64,000 nucleotides of DNA, from NCBI RefSeq assembly GCF_000312665.1, contig NZ_HF536772.1:3666688-3730687 (forward strand), read 5' to 3'. How positions within the stretch are numbered: position 1 is the stretch's first letter; each line of letters starts with the position of its first letter. A program made the position numbers and the translations under genes. This stretch comes from Rhizobium mesoamericanum STM3625. Its GTDB lineage: Bacteria; Pseudomonadota; Alphaproteobacteria; Rhizobiales; Rhizobiaceae. The notes under the pieces are model-generated. The model saw nothing but the letters and a program-made list of their open reading frames with translations. It had not been told where the DNA came from and made no database searches. Positions 1-9,638 of this stretch are shown here, piece after piece.

Positions 1-1
1 G

Positions 2-1351
2 CTGGCAACGGAATGGTCTGTTTCGGATGACAATCTTCGCTACACCTTCAAGCTGCGCAAGGGTGTGAAATGGCATGACGGGGTGGACTTCACCTCCGAC
101 GACGTCGCCTTCTCGATCCTCAGGCTGAAGGAAGCGCATCCGCGCGGCCGCATCACCTACCAGAACGTGGTGGCGGTCGAGACGCCGGATCCGCTCACCG
201 CCGTTATCGTGTTGTCGAAGCCGGCTCCCTTCCTGCTCTCGGCGCAGTCGAGCTCGGAGTCGCCGATTGTTCCGAAGCACATCTTTGAGAAGCTGGCACC
301 CGGCGACGGTCAGACGCTGCAGACCGCGATCGGGACCGGCCCCTTCAAGCTGACGGAGTGGGTGGCCGGCAGCCACCTGATCTTCGAGCGAAACCGCGAT
401 TATTGGGATGCAGGCAAGCCTTATCTCGACCGGATCATCCTGCGCGTCGTCACCGACCCGGCCGCCCGGTCTGCGGCGCTTGAGACCGGTGAAGCCGACA
501 TCGGCGACAATCCGGTTCCGCTTGCCGATCTCGACCGGCTGAAGCAGATCCCCAATCTTATCGTCGACACGACGACCTATGCATATTCGGGCCCGCAGCA
601 GCAGCTCTTCTTCAACTACGACAACCCGCTCTTTGCCAAGCGCGAGGTCAGGCTCGCGATCGCTCAGGCGATCAACCTTCAGGAGATCGTCGACGTTGCG
701 CTCTATGGCTACGGGCAGGCTTCCCCGAGCCCGGTCAGTACCGCTCTGCCACAGTGGTACGACAAAACCGTCGTGGCGCATCCCTATGATACGGCTGCGG
801 CCGAAAAGCTGCTCGATGAGGCCGGCTATCCGCGCAGGGCCGACGGCAAGCGGTTCGATCTCCGGCTGACCTATAATTCCTACCTGCCGCAAGGCTATGC
901 CGACGTCCTGAAAAGCCAGCTGGAAAAGGTCGGTGTCGGGATCGAGATCAAGAAATACGACCTGCCGACCTATCTGAAGACCGTCTACACCGATCGCGCC
1001 TTTGACCTGGTCGTGGAGTCGCTTTCCAACACCTTCGATCCGTCGCTCGGCATACAGCGCGCCTATTGGAGCAAGAACTTCAAGATCGGCTTGCCGTTCT
1101 CGAATGCCAGCCACTACTCGAACGAAAAGGCGGACGCGCTGCTCGAAGCGGCGGCCATCGAGCCGGACGCGAAAAAGCGCTGGGAGATCTGGAGCAAGTT
1201 CCAGCATTTCATCCACGACGAGGTGGCGTCTGTCGACCTCGTTGCCGCGGGCGCCCAGATCGTCGCCAACAAGCGGGTCAAGAACTACGTCACCGGATCG
1301 CAGGGGCTCAACTGGAGTTTTGGCGACCTGTGGCTCGATCCGAACGCTTGA
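2..1351 (+). CDS. ABC transporter substrate-binding protein, family 5 (peptide/opine type), 5' end cut by window
   Basis: This is the C-terminal 449 residues of a periplasmic solute-binding protein of the DppA/OppA class. The reading frame is open to the left window edge, so the signal peptide and first lobe lie outside. The visible start has the family block KGVKWHDGVDFTSDDVAFS, followed by GTGPFKLTEW and a conserved tail that ends in a predicted ligand-binding lobe. Solutes of this family range from peptides to opines, nickel and sulfur compounds, so the ligand cannot be named from sequence. It is followed after 17 bp by a rhodanese gene and two flavin monooxygenase genes on the same strand. 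I infer that it feeds an organosulfur substrate to them. The matching permease and ATPase genes would lie upstream of the window. Confidence 0.88.
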   Translation: MATEWSVSDDNLRYTFKLRKGVKWHDGVDFTSDDVAFSILRLKEAHPRGRITYQNVVAVETPDPLTAVIVLSKPAPFLLSAQSSSESPIVPKHIFEKLAPGDGQTLQTAIGTGPFKLTEWVAGSHLIFERNRDYWDAGKPYLDRIILRVVTDPAARSAALETGEADIGDNPVPLADLDRLKQIPNLIVDTTTYAYSGPQQQLFFNYDNPLFAKREVRLAIAQAINLQEIVDVALYGYGQASPSPVSTALPQWYDKTVVAHPYDTAAAEKLLDEAGYPRRADGKRFDLRLTYNSYLPQGYADVLKSQLEKVGVGIEIKKYDLPTYLKTVYTDRAFDLVVESLSNTFDPSLGIQRAYWSKNFKIGLPFSNASHYSNEKADALLEAAAIEPDAKKRWEIWSKFQHFIHDEVASVDLVAAGAQIVANKRVKNYVTGSQGLNWSFGDLWLDPNA

Positions 1352-1368
1352 TATCGAGGAGCAGCGAC

Positions 1369-2457
1369 ATGACGAAATATACGATAGACAAGGCAACACT
1401 GGTTGATTGGCTGGGCGACGGGCTGGAACTGGCGGTGCTCGATATCCGCCCGACCGAGGACGTCGGCTACGCCTCGCCGCTTATTGCGACGAACCTGCCC
1501 GTCGAACGACTGGAAACCGAGGTCGACCGCTTCGTGCCGCGTCGTGTCGTGCGCACCGTTCTCGTCGATGGAGGCGGTGGCGCAGCCGAGGCGGCAGCAG
1601 CTCGACTGGCGCAGGCAGGCTGGACGGACATACATTTCCTGAAGGGTGGGATACCGGCCTGGATTGAGGGTGGCACAGAGACGCTTCCGACCTTCGATAT
1701 TCCCGGGGTTCCTTTCGTCACAAAGGTTCGCGACGAGAGAGGGACGCCCGTCGTCTCGGCGGTCGAATTGAAGGCATGGCGTGATCAGGGACAGGATGTC
1801 GTTGTCCTTGATACGCGCACCCTCGCCGAATACGAAAAGGCGCATGTGCCGGGCGCCGTAGCCGTACCCGGTGCCGAATTGCTGCTGCGCTTCAAGGACC
1901 TCGTCCCCTCCACGGAGACGAAGGTCGTCGTTTCCTGCGCCGGCTTGCCACGCGCCATTCTCGGCGCCCAGACGCTGATCGATGCAGGCGTTGCCAATGC
2001 CGTCTCCTATCTCGATGACGGCACACGTGGCTGGACGGATGCGGGTTTCGAACTGGAGACTGGGCGCACCGCATCCTACGGTGAGGCAACGGAAGAGGCG
2101 CGCCGCTTCGCACGCGAGCGCGGCGAGAGCCTTTCTGTGAAGGACGACCTGACATTCATCGATCGGCAGACTGCCGAGAGATGGAACGCAGATCCGGCGC
2201 GCACGACCTATCTCCTTGATGTTCGCACCCCGGAAGAGTTTGTTTCTTCCCATCTTCCGGGGTCGATTTCCTCTGAGGGCGGGCAGCTGCTCGGCGTGTC
2301 CTACAGGACGATCGCCGTGCGTGGCGCCCGCGTTGTCCTTGTCGACGATCTCCTGGGTTCGCGTGCCCGCATCGTTGCCCACTGGCTTGCCCGCCGCGGT
2401 TTCGAAATCGCGATCCTGCTTCACGATTTTCAGGCACAGGAACGGGCAGCCGCTTAA
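1369..2457 (+). CDS. Rhodanese-related sulfurtransferase with three rhodanese-like domains
   Basis: A 362-residue protein made of three successive rhodanese-like domains (about 1-120, 125-240 and 260-360). Rhodaneses carry sulfane sulfur on an active-site cysteine. Only the middle domain keeps a candidate, in VVVSCAGLPRA; the equivalent loops in domains 1 (VLVDGGGGAAEA) and 3 (VLVDDLLGSRA) lack cysteine and may be structural. The start is the ATG preceded by a GAGGAGC ribosome-binding site and gives the canonical N-terminus; a longer in-frame ORF runs back into the preceding gene and was not used. It lies in tandem between a solute-binding protein and two flavin-dependent oxidoreductases, which suggests handling of sulfur or sulfite released from an organosulfur compound. 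That role is inferred. Confidence 0.85.
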   Translation: MTKYTIDKATLVDWLGDGLELAVLDIRPTEDVGYASPLIATNLPVERLETEVDRFVPRRVVRTVLVDGGGGAAEAAAARLAQAGWTDIHFLKGGIPAWIEGGTETLPTFDIPGVPFVTKVRDERGTPVVSAVELKAWRDQGQDVVVLDTRTLAEYEKAHVPGAVAVPGAELLLRFKDLVPSTETKVVVSCAGLPRAILGAQTLIDAGVANAVSYLDDGTRGWTDAGFELETGRTASYGEATEEARRFARERGESLSVKDDLTFIDRQTAERWNADPARTTYLLDVRTPEEFVSSHLPGSISSEGGQLLGVSYRTIAVRGARVVLVDDLLGSRARIVAHWLARRGFEIAILLHDFQAQERAAA

Positions 2458-2497
2458 AGCGCGCCCTGTCCTTGACTGAAGGAGAACCGAGTTCCTG

Positions 2498-2523
2498 ATA
2501 CCGCCGTCCTCGGCCGGCGGTAT
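2498..2523 (+). other. Inverted repeat between the rhodanese and acyl-CoA dehydrogenase-like genes
   Basis: Perfect 9-bp arms (ATACCGCCG and CGGCGGTAT) flank an 8-nt loop, ending 26 bp before the next start codon. There is no T-run, so it is more likely an mRNA processing/stability hairpin or weak attenuator than an intrinsic terminator. Confidence 0.5.
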
Positions 2524-2549
2524 TGCGGCTGTCAACAGGAAGCAACACC

Positions 2550-3803
2550 ATGACTGATATCAATGGGGTGTGGGGCGCACCGCCGAGCGAGCGCTTCGAG
2601 CGTCTGGCGGAGACCTTCAGGCCCGTGTTCGCCCGTATAGGCGAGCGTGCGGTCGACCGCGATCTTGCTCATGAATTGCCGTTCGAGGCCTATGAGTGGC
2701 TAAAGACCTCAGGCTTTTCGCGATTGCGGTTGCCGGTCGCCCAAGGCGGTTTCGGCGTGACCCTGCCTGAGCTTTTCGGCCTTATCATCGAGCTGGCTGC
2801 GGCCGATCCGAACCTCACCAACGCCTATCGCAGCCACTTCGGTTTCACGGAGGATCTGCTGAACGCACCTGAGAGCGCCTGGCGTGATAGTTGGCTGAAT
2901 AGGCTGGGGCAGGGTGAGACGGTCGGAAGCGGGTTTTCCGAACTTGGCGACACGCCGCTCGGCAGTTATTCGACGCGTCTCGTCCGCAACGGCGCCAACT
3001 GGCGCCTCGATGGCGAAAAATTCTACACGACTGGCTCGCTGTATGCGGACTGGATCACGCTCGGCGCGATCGATGGCGACGGGCAACCGATCGGCGCGCT
3101 GGTGCCGACTTCGGCGCCCGGTGTCGAGATCATCGACGATTGGGACGGCTTTGGCCAATCGCTGACAGCCAGCGGTACGGCACGCTTCCAGGATGTCGAA
3201 ATTGCCGACGAGCTGATCAAGCCAAGCGCGGTGCGCTTCAGCTATTCCGGCGGGTTCTTCCAGCTGGTCCATCTCGCCTCGCTCGCCGGCATCGGTCGCG
3301 CTGCGGCCAACGATCTGGCGCGGCATGTGGCAGCAAGGAAGAGGGTCTACAGCCGCGGCAATGCATTGCGATCGGCCCAGGATGCGCAGGTCCAGCAGGT
3401 AGTGGGCAAAGTGAGGGGCGCCGCCTATAGCGCCGGCGCGATCGTGCTTCAGGCGGCACGGGCGCTGCAGCGCGCCTGCGAGGCCAATCAGAGTGGTGAT
3501 GAGAAGCAGATTGCGCTGGCCGGCCGCAATGCCGAGCTTGAGGTCAGCCAGTCCGTCACGGTCGTCACCTCGCTGATCCTCGATGCCAGCACGGTGCTGT
3601 TTGATGCGCTCGGAGCATCAGCCGCCAAGCGCGCCCACGGTCTTGACCGCCATTGGCGCAACGCCCGCACGATCGCGTCGCATAATCCGCGCATCTACCA
3701 CGATCGCATCGTCGGCGATTTCGCTGTCAACGGCACGATCCCAGGCCCGCAGGCGGGCGTGGGTGTCGCAAAACAAGAGCAGGCAGAACGGACTGGTGCA
3801 TGA
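2550..3803 (+). CDS. Acyl-CoA dehydrogenase-fold flavin monooxygenase (SfnC/DszC-like)
   Basis: A 417-residue member of the acyl-CoA dehydrogenase superfamily, of the branch that includes DszC and SfnC, which use reduced flavin to oxygenate sulfur or sulfone compounds rather than dehydrogenate acyl-CoA. The N-terminal helical domain, a central beta domain (GSGFSELGDTPLGSYSTRL, where the flavin-contacting region lies) and a C-terminal helical bundle ending in HNPRIYHDRIVGDF are visible. The ATG chosen is preceded by CAGGAAG; an upstream in-frame ATG would extend into the hairpin region. The stop overlaps the next start as ATGA, so the two flavin enzymes are probably translated together. Substrate is unknown; context favours an organosulfur compound. 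Confidence 0.83.
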   Translation: MTDINGVWGAPPSERFERLAETFRPVFARIGERAVDRDLAHELPFEAYEWLKTSGFSRLRLPVAQGGFGVTLPELFGLIIELAAADPNLTNAYRSHFGFTEDLLNAPESAWRDSWLNRLGQGETVGSGFSELGDTPLGSYSTRLVRNGANWRLDGEKFYTTGSLYADWITLGAIDGDGQPIGALVPTSAPGVEIIDDWDGFGQSLTASGTARFQDVEIADELIKPSAVRFSYSGGFFQLVHLASLAGIGRAAANDLARHVAARKRVYSRGNALRSAQDAQVQQVVGKVRGAAYSAGAIVLQAARALQRACEANQSGDEKQIALAGRNAELEVSQSVTVVTSLILDASTVLFDALGASAAKRAHGLDRHWRNARTIASHNPRIYHDRIVGDFAVNGTIPGPQAGVGVAKQEQAERTGA

Positions 3804-5107
3804 GTATTCAAAAACGTCGCATGAACCTCAATGTTGGGCTAAATTCCACCGGCTATCTCGCGAATGCATGGAAATACCGAAGCGGAGATCGCCATGATAT
3901 CAACGATCCCGCCTATTATCGGCACCTGGCGGAAATCGCCCACAAGGGGCTGTTCGACGCCGTGTTCTTTTCCGACCATCCGGCGCTGATGACGGAACCG
4001 CTGGGGCGTCCATTCCATACGATCGATCCGCTGATCCTATGCACGGCATTGGCTGCGCAGGTGCCAGATATCGGCTTTGTCGTTACGGTCTCCTCCACCT
4101 ACAATTCACCCTATAACTTCGCGCGGCGGGTCCAGTCGCTCGATATCGTTTCGGGTGGGCGCCTGATTGTCAATATCGTCTCGTCGTTCAATCCCAATGT
4201 CGCTGCCAACTTCGGCAGTGCAGCGCTTCCGCCGCGCAACGAGCGCTATGCCCGCGCGATCGAATTCCTCGACCTGGCGAAGAAGCTGTGGTCGAGCTGG
4301 GATCCGCGCCGTGAGAGCGAAGTTCCGTCGGACCGCTTCTGGGATAGCACCAGCGCCGCTGCCGTCGATCACGACGGCGCCTTCTTTCAGGTGCGCGGTC
4401 CGCTCAATGTGCCACGCGGCCCGCAGGGCCATCCCGTCATCGCCCAGGCCGGCGCATCGGATGGCGGCATCGATCTTGCGGCACGGCATGGCGAAATCAT
4501 CTACTGCAACATCCTTTCCAAACCGGCAGGGAAAGCCTTCGGCAACAAGGTTCGGGAGAGGGCCGTTTCGCTCGGCAGGGATCCATCTGGTATCCGCATC
4601 GTCCCTGGCCTTGTGGTCATTTTGGGGGAATCCCGCAAGGAGGCGCTGCGCAAGCATGAACTCTACAGTGGGACGGGATCGGAAGACGGTCTGCTGGAAC
4701 GTTTCGTGCGCGAGCATGGATTGGACCGTGACGGTTTCGATCCTGATGCCGTGCTGGACTACGAACGTTTCGTGCCCGACCAAAACAGGCAGCAGGCCGT
4801 GGGGATGGGGCTTGGGCTTTCCGACCTGTTGCAGCATGAGAAGCTGACGGCGCGTCAGGCGGTGCGCCGTTCCGAAGGTCACCACCGGCTTCTGCTTGGC
4901 ACGGCGCAAGAGGTGGCCGACGAGATGATCGACCTGTGGGAAGACGGCACGGTAGATGGCTATACGCTGCAACCGCCTCGGGCGCCGGATGATATCATCG
5001 AGTTCGTCGATAAAGTCATCCCGATCCTTCAGGATCGGAACGTATATCCGCGCCAATACGAGGGGCGGACGATACGCGACCGGTATGGGTTCTCCTATCC
5101 GGCATGA
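3800..5107 (+). CDS. NtaA/SnaA/DszA-family FMN-dependent monooxygenase
   Basis: A 435-residue bacterial luciferase-like monooxygenase of the nitrilotriacetate/pristinamycin/dibenzothiophene-sulfone branch. It begins MNLNVGLNSTGYLANAWKY shortly after the start and shows FFSDHPALM, the NIVSSFNPNVAANFG block and VIAQAGASDGG, all typical of this family. These enzymes use FMNH2 supplied by a separate reductase to cleave C-S or C-N bonds. It overlaps the preceding gene by 4 bp. No flavin reductase gene is visible nearby, so one must be provided from elsewhere. Together with the rhodanese and binding protein it makes a plausible desulfurisation operon; the exact substrate is not determinable. Confidence 0.86.
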   Translation: MSIQKRRMNLNVGLNSTGYLANAWKYRSGDRHDINDPAYYRHLAEIAHKGLFDAVFFSDHPALMTEPLGRPFHTIDPLILCTALAAQVPDIGFVVTVSSTYNSPYNFARRVQSLDIVSGGRLIVNIVSSFNPNVAANFGSAALPPRNERYARAIEFLDLAKKLWSSWDPRRESEVPSDRFWDSTSAAAVDHDGAFFQVRGPLNVPRGPQGHPVIAQAGASDGGIDLAARHGEIIYCNILSKPAGKAFGNKVRERAVSLGRDPSGIRIVPGLVVILGESRKEALRKHELYSGTGSEDGLLERFVREHGLDRDGFDPDAVLDYERFVPDQNRQQAVGMGLGLSDLLQHEKLTARQAVRRSEGHHRLLLGTAQEVADEMIDLWEDGTVDGYTLQPPRAPDDIIEFVDKVIPILQDRNVYPRQYEGRTIRDRYGFSYPA

Positions 5108-5371
5108 AGTTGGTTATGGCCTGGTTTCGGCTAGCAGAAATGAGGTCGCTCTCATCAATCGGCGCGCCCGGCATCGCCGAGGCCCGTTCGGTGATGTCGC
5201 CAACCAGCGTGGCGATCCTGAGCCCGAATTAGAGCAGGGGGAAGATCCCGGTCGCGCTCAGCAGCCGAGGCGAAGTTCGCCGGCAGCCAATAACCGGGGC
5301 GTAGAGTGTTGTTCCCACGTACGAGCCGACAGAGATCAACTGGATCTTCCACCGTTGCTAACGTCCCTCCA
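5108..5371. other. Gene-free or degenerate interval between convergent genes
   Basis: 264 bp between the convergent monooxygenase and glycogen phosphorylase genes. Short minus-strand frames are present but interrupted and not recognisable; they could be a decayed gene end. I see no terminator with a T-run. Confidence 0.4.
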
Positions 5372-7879
5372 CTAATTCGATGGCACCGGACATGGTCTTA
5401 CCTCCCAGATGTCGCGGGCATATTCACCGATGGTGCGATCGCTAGAGAACCTTCCTGAAGCCGCGATATTCAGGATCGCCTTGCGGTGCCACGCTTCCGG
5501 TTCGCGGTAGAGTGATTGAAGGCGGGAATCTGCCTCCATGTAGGAGGTGAAATCGGCCAGATGCATGTAGGTGTCGCCGCCAAGGAGAAGTATGTTGCGC
5601 ATCGCGTCGGTGACTGCCGGCTCATTTCGCGAAAATTCGCCTGAGAAGATCATATCAAGGACAGCTCGTATCTCGGCCTCATGCTCATAGTGCCAGCCGG
5701 GGCTATACCAGCCACGGCTCTTGGCAACTTGGTCTGCGGTTAGCCCGAATAGGAAAAAATTCTCCTCGCCGGCGGCCTCGGCCATTTCGATAGTTGCGCC
5801 GTCACGCGTGCCGATTGTCAAGGCTCCGTTCATCATGAACTTCATGTTGCTGGTGCCACTTGCCTCGTATCCGGCCGTTGATATCTGGTTGGATACGTCG
5901 CTAGCAGGAATAAGCTGCTCGGCGAGTGACACGCAATAATCGGGCAAAAATACTACCCGAAGGCGGCCGCGCACCAATGGATCGCCGTCAATCGTGGCGG
6001 CAAGATTGTTCAAGAACTTTATAATCAGTTTGGCCGCGTGGTAGGCGGGCGCCGCCTTTCCTGCGAAGAAGAAGGTGCGTGGCGGCGTATCGAGATCGGG
6101 GTTTTGCCGCAGCCGATGGTACAGAGCGACGATCCGTAGTCCATTTAGGAATTGCCGCTTGTATTCGTGGATGCGCTTCACTTGGCTATCGAAAATCGTG
6201 TCAGGATCGACTTGGATACCCGCCTGCGCCTTGAGCCAATCGGCGAAACGGACCTTAGCCCTACGTTTTGCTGTTTGGACTGCGGAAGTGAACCCGCTGT
6301 CATCGGCAAGTGATTTCAGATGTTTGAGGTCCGTCGCGTCTGTTTTCCAGCGGTCGCCGATAGCCTCAGAAATACATTCGGCAAGACCGGGATTTGAGAG
6401 CAACAGCCAGCGGCGTGGGGTGACCCCGTTTGTCTTGTTGTTGAAACGGTCGGGATAGAGTTCTGCGAGGTCGCTCACGGTGACGTTTCGGAGCAGATTG
6501 GAGTGTATCTCTGCGACACCGTTAGTACTGTGGGAGCCGGCTATTGCAAGGTGCGCCATCCTGACCAGGTGACTGCCTTGCTCGACAATGGCTATGCGCT
6601 CGATGCGGCCATTGTCGCCCGGCCAGCGGGTTTGCACCTCTTCGCCCAAGCGGCGATCGATTTCCAGGATGATTTGCAGATGCCGGGGAAGCATCAACTC
6701 GAACCAGCGCAGCGGCCACTTCTCCAACGCCTCCGGAAGGAGCGTGTGGTTTGTGTAGGCAAGCGTCCTTTTGGTGATGTCCCATGAACGCTCCCAGTCA
6801 AGTTTTGCCACATCCAGGAGGATGCGCATGAGCTCCGCAACGGCGAGGCTTGGATGGGTGTCATTGAGCTGAATAGCCACCTTTTCCGGCAGGTCGTCCC
6901 AACTGCTGTTGTTTTTTTGGAAACGTCGAACCAGGTCGGCCAGCGAGCACGCTACAAGAAAATATTCCTGCACGAAACGAAGACCCTGGCCCATGCTTGT
7001 GGAATCGTCCGGATAAAGAACGCGTGTTACCGTTTCTGCGGTTAGCCGCTCGGCCAGTGCGCCGACAAAGTCGCCGGCACTGAATTCCTGGAAGTCGAAT
7101 ACATGAGGTGTTGCGGAAGCCCAAAGCCGCAACGTGTTGATGTTTTTTCCGCCATAACCGACGACGGGTCTGTCGTAAGGGATCCCGAGCAAGCTTGAAG
7201 GCACTCCGGCGATGGCTCTTAGGCTTCCCTCACGCACTTCGAACGAACATCCAAGCTCGACCGGCACCGCCAGGTGAGGTCGGGCGACTTCCCAGGGATC
7301 GGGTCTGCGCAACCAATTGTCCGGTTGCTCGCGTTGCCAGCCATCGACAATCGACTGTTTGAACATCCCGTACTCATAGCGCAATCCATAGCCCATTCCA
7401 GGCAATTGCATCGTCGCCATGGATTCTAGAAAGCATGCTGCCAGGCGCCCAAGACCGCCATTGCCGAGCCCGGCGTCCGGCTCTTCTGAAAGCAGGGCCA
7501 ATTCGTCCAGTTGATGTTCATGAAAAAATCGTCTGGCAAGACGGTCAAGCCCCAGGTTGACAATGTTGTTGCTGAGGGAGCGGCCGATCAAGAACTCCAT
7601 GGAGAGATAGCCAATAAGCTTCGGGTTCTCCCGATCATAGATCTCTTCTGTCTTTTCCCAGCGCTGGGAAAGAATATCCCGAACAGAGTGGGCGACTGCC
7701 TCATACCGCTCGCGGTTTCCTATCTCGCTTGACGCAAGCACGTTGTCGAAAAGGAGATGACGTTCGTAGAGCGCGTTGTCGCTGCCGCTGAACAAGCAAC
7801 CGCAGTCATACTGCGGTGGTATGGAATTCGCCACATCCGGCTCAGGACGGTGGGTTGGTGTTTTCTGGTTCTCCTCCAT
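5372..7879 (-). CDS. glgP: Glycogen/starch/alpha-glucan phosphorylase
   Basis: An 835-residue protein, full length for GlgP, which releases glucose 1-phosphate from glycogen using pyridoxal phosphate. Conserved blocks run through the protein: GNGGLGRLAACFLESMATM, AIQLNDTHPSLA, KTNGVTPRRWL, DSQVKRIHEYKRQFLN, and EASGTSNMKFMMNGALTIG, which contains the PLP-binding lysine region. The start ATG has a strong GGAGGT ribosome-binding site. It stands alone, with no glgA/B/C/X nearby, and is followed on the same strand side by a D-2-hydroxyacid dehydrogenase. Its base composition looks somewhat less GC-rich than the methylamine cluster to the right, which hints at a separate origin. Confidence 0.95.
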   Translation of the reverse strand: MEENQKTPTHRPEPDVANSIPPQYDCGCLFSGSDNALYERHLLFDNVLASSEIGNRERYEAVAHSVRDILSQRWEKTEEIYDRENPKLIGYLSMEFLIGRSLSNNIVNLGLDRLARRFFHEHQLDELALLSEEPDAGLGNGGLGRLAACFLESMATMQLPGMGYGLRYEYGMFKQSIVDGWQREQPDNWLRRPDPWEVARPHLAVPVELGCSFEVREGSLRAIAGVPSSLLGIPYDRPVVGYGGKNINTLRLWASATPHVFDFQEFSAGDFVGALAERLTAETVTRVLYPDDSTSMGQGLRFVQEYFLVACSLADLVRRFQKNNSSWDDLPEKVAIQLNDTHPSLAVAELMRILLDVAKLDWERSWDITKRTLAYTNHTLLPEALEKWPLRWFELMLPRHLQIILEIDRRLGEEVQTRWPGDNGRIERIAIVEQGSHLVRMAHLAIAGSHSTNGVAEIHSNLLRNVTVSDLAELYPDRFNNKTNGVTPRRWLLLSNPGLAECISEAIGDRWKTDATDLKHLKSLADDSGFTSAVQTAKRRAKVRFADWLKAQAGIQVDPDTIFDSQVKRIHEYKRQFLNGLRIVALYHRLRQNPDLDTPPRTFFFAGKAAPAYHAAKLIIKFLNNLAATIDGDPLVRGRLRVVFLPDYCVSLAEQLIPASDVSNQISTAGYEASGTSNMKFMMNGALTIGTRDGATIEMAEAAGEENFFLFGLTADQVAKSRGWYSPGWHYEHEAEIRAVLDMIFSGEFSRNEPAVTDAMRNILLLGGDTYMHLADFTSYMEADSRLQSLYREPEAWHRKAILNIAASGRFSSDRTIGEYARDIWEVRPCPVPSN

Positions 7880-8132
7880 TCCATACCTCCAAACCTAACG
7901 GTCACGATCTCGGGATTGGGTTTTACAAATTATCGCTGCGCTGCAGGCAAAAATGAGTTGGGCTTGCGAAGGCATTCTACCATCTCAGTCTCATAAAACA
8001 CGACCATCGATCTTGGTGTTCTTTAGTGCGCCTCGTTGACCAGCAGTGTGAAGGCGTACTTGTCATAAAACCCGCAATGACATCGGCATTTCTGGCTTGC
8101 TCGATTTCGGATATAGCGCCGGAAGGAAGACT

Positions 8133-9131
8133 TCATGCGTTCATAACGGCGTTCGGACAGCTTGTCCCATTGGCCAGGCAATTCAGGTTCTGAAACGTCA
8201 CGTCTGCAATCTCGCGCAAGGCATCGGTGGTAAAAAAGCCCTGATGCCCCGTCACCAGGACATTGGGAAAAGTCATCAGCCGCTGAAAGACATCGTCATC
8301 AATGATATCGGACGACCGATCATGAAAGAAAAGCTCGTTCTCCTCTTCATAAACATCGATACCAAGAGCACCCAAGCGACGGGACTTCAATGCCAGAATG
8401 ACCGCGCGCGTATCGATTAGCGCTCCGCGGGACGTATTGATCAGCATCGCGCCAGGTTTCATCAAACCCAGTTTGTGTCTGTCGATTAGGTGTCGGTTGC
8501 CTTCAAAGAGCGGGCAATGGAGCGTGACGATGTCAGACCGTGCCAGCAGGCTATCCAGGTCCACCATTTCGCCTATGGCTGTAAATTCGGTGGAAGGCAT
8601 TGGATCGAACCCAAGAACACGGCAACCAAAACCGTTCAAGATCCTCGCGACAGCGAGTCCGATCTTGCCGGTACCAATGATGCCGACCGTCTTTCCGTGA
8701 AGGGTCATACCCAAAAGGCCGTTGAGCATGAAATTGCCTTCCCGAACGCGGTTATAGGCGCGATGTGTATGCCGGTTAAGCGTCATGATCAGCGCTATCG
8801 TGTGTTCCGCGACGGCCTCCGGCGCATAGGCAGGCACGCGGGCGACGAGGATACCAAGCTTTTGGGCCGCATCGATATCGACATTGTTGAAGCCTGCGCA
8901 TCGAAGAAAGACGCCCTTCACACCGAGCTTGTGCAAACCCTCAAGCACGGACGCATTCACAACGTCGTTGACGAAGACGCATATGGCGTCACAGCCCTGC
9001 GCAAAGGCTACCGTCTGCAAGGACAAACTGGCTTCCTGGTAAATCAGGTCGAAAGGCGCCGGTTCGCGTCGATTTGCTTCGTCGAAGAAATCCTTGTCAT
9101 AGGTATGAGCACTGAAGACTGCTATTCTCAT
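8133..9131 (-). CDS. D-2-hydroxyacid dehydrogenase, D-lactate dehydrogenase type
   Basis: A 332-residue NAD-dependent dehydrogenase. The Rossmann motif GKTVGIIGTGKIGLAVAR, the catalytic arginine in NTSRGALIDT, glutamate in GIDVYEEENELFF and histidine in LVTGHQGFF are all present. The spacing and the N-terminus MRIAVFSAHTYDKDF resemble fermentative D-lactate dehydrogenases (LdhA). The ATG at the right end has AGGAT upstream; an extension to an upstream start would add a poor 28-residue leader. With glycogen phosphorylase next door it suggests a storage-carbon or oxygen-limitation role, which is an inference. Confidence 0.9.
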   Translation of the reverse strand: MRIAVFSAHTYDKDFFDEANRREPAPFDLIYQEASLSLQTVAFAQGCDAICVFVNDVVNASVLEGLHKLGVKGVFLRCAGFNNVDIDAAQKLGILVARVPAYAPEAVAEHTIALIMTLNRHTHRAYNRVREGNFMLNGLLGMTLHGKTVGIIGTGKIGLAVARILNGFGCRVLGFDPMPSTEFTAIGEMVDLDSLLARSDIVTLHCPLFEGNRHLIDRHKLGLMKPGAMLINTSRGALIDTRAVILALKSRRLGALGIDVYEEENELFFHDRSSDIIDDDVFQRLMTFPNVLVTGHQGFFTTDALREIADVTFQNLNCLANGTSCPNAVMNA

Positions 9132-9638
9132 CGGTAATCCTATCGGCGTCCTTGAGACTGCGCTTGCCCATAATGAACAGCATGGGCTTGCCAGAATGCT
9201 CGCGTGTGGGCGCAACCAGCATCTTCGTCGTCAGGGAAGTGGATGGAGCGGTCATCCAATGTCGGCCGCTCGCCAGACGGCGCAAAGCAAGGGGATACGA
9301 GTAACATGCAGGCCTTCCAACTATCGCCAAAGCATGGAGTATTCGAGACTAGATGCTAGCATTTCCTGCGTGATGACGCCCGTAGCATCACGTAGCCTCT
9401 ATCGGCGGCGTAAACTGCTGCGTGCGGAATTACCAAAAGCGGGAGGCTCATCGCTCGGTTGAGGGGTGCGAGCTAGCTGCGATCAAGGTCTCCACCCTGG
9501 AATGTTCGTGAAGACCCGCTTAATTTATCGAAGTCTTGTCTTCTAAAAAATCATCCTCATGGTCGTCGGCCGTAGCGTTGGAACATGTGCGACTAGCCCG
9601 TAGCATAGCCTAGCAATGCCAACGCCTCGGCCGTAGCG
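9132..9638. other. 507-bp interval without a convincing gene
   Basis: Short frames on both strands were inspected. A minus-strand frame near 9097-9330 contains a fragment starting MTAPSTSLTTKM that weakly resembles the start of a CBS-domain repeat but is not continuous. I treat the interval as intergenic or decayed DNA. Confidence 0.4.

Noticed and set aside
1285..2535. 416-codon minus-strand ORF opposite the rhodanese gene
   Set aside because: No domain evidence, and the plus-strand protein has clear rhodanese repeats and an operon fit.
9097..9330. Minus-strand fragment resembling a CBS-domain start
   Set aside because: Similarity too short and discontinuous to call a gene or pseudogene.
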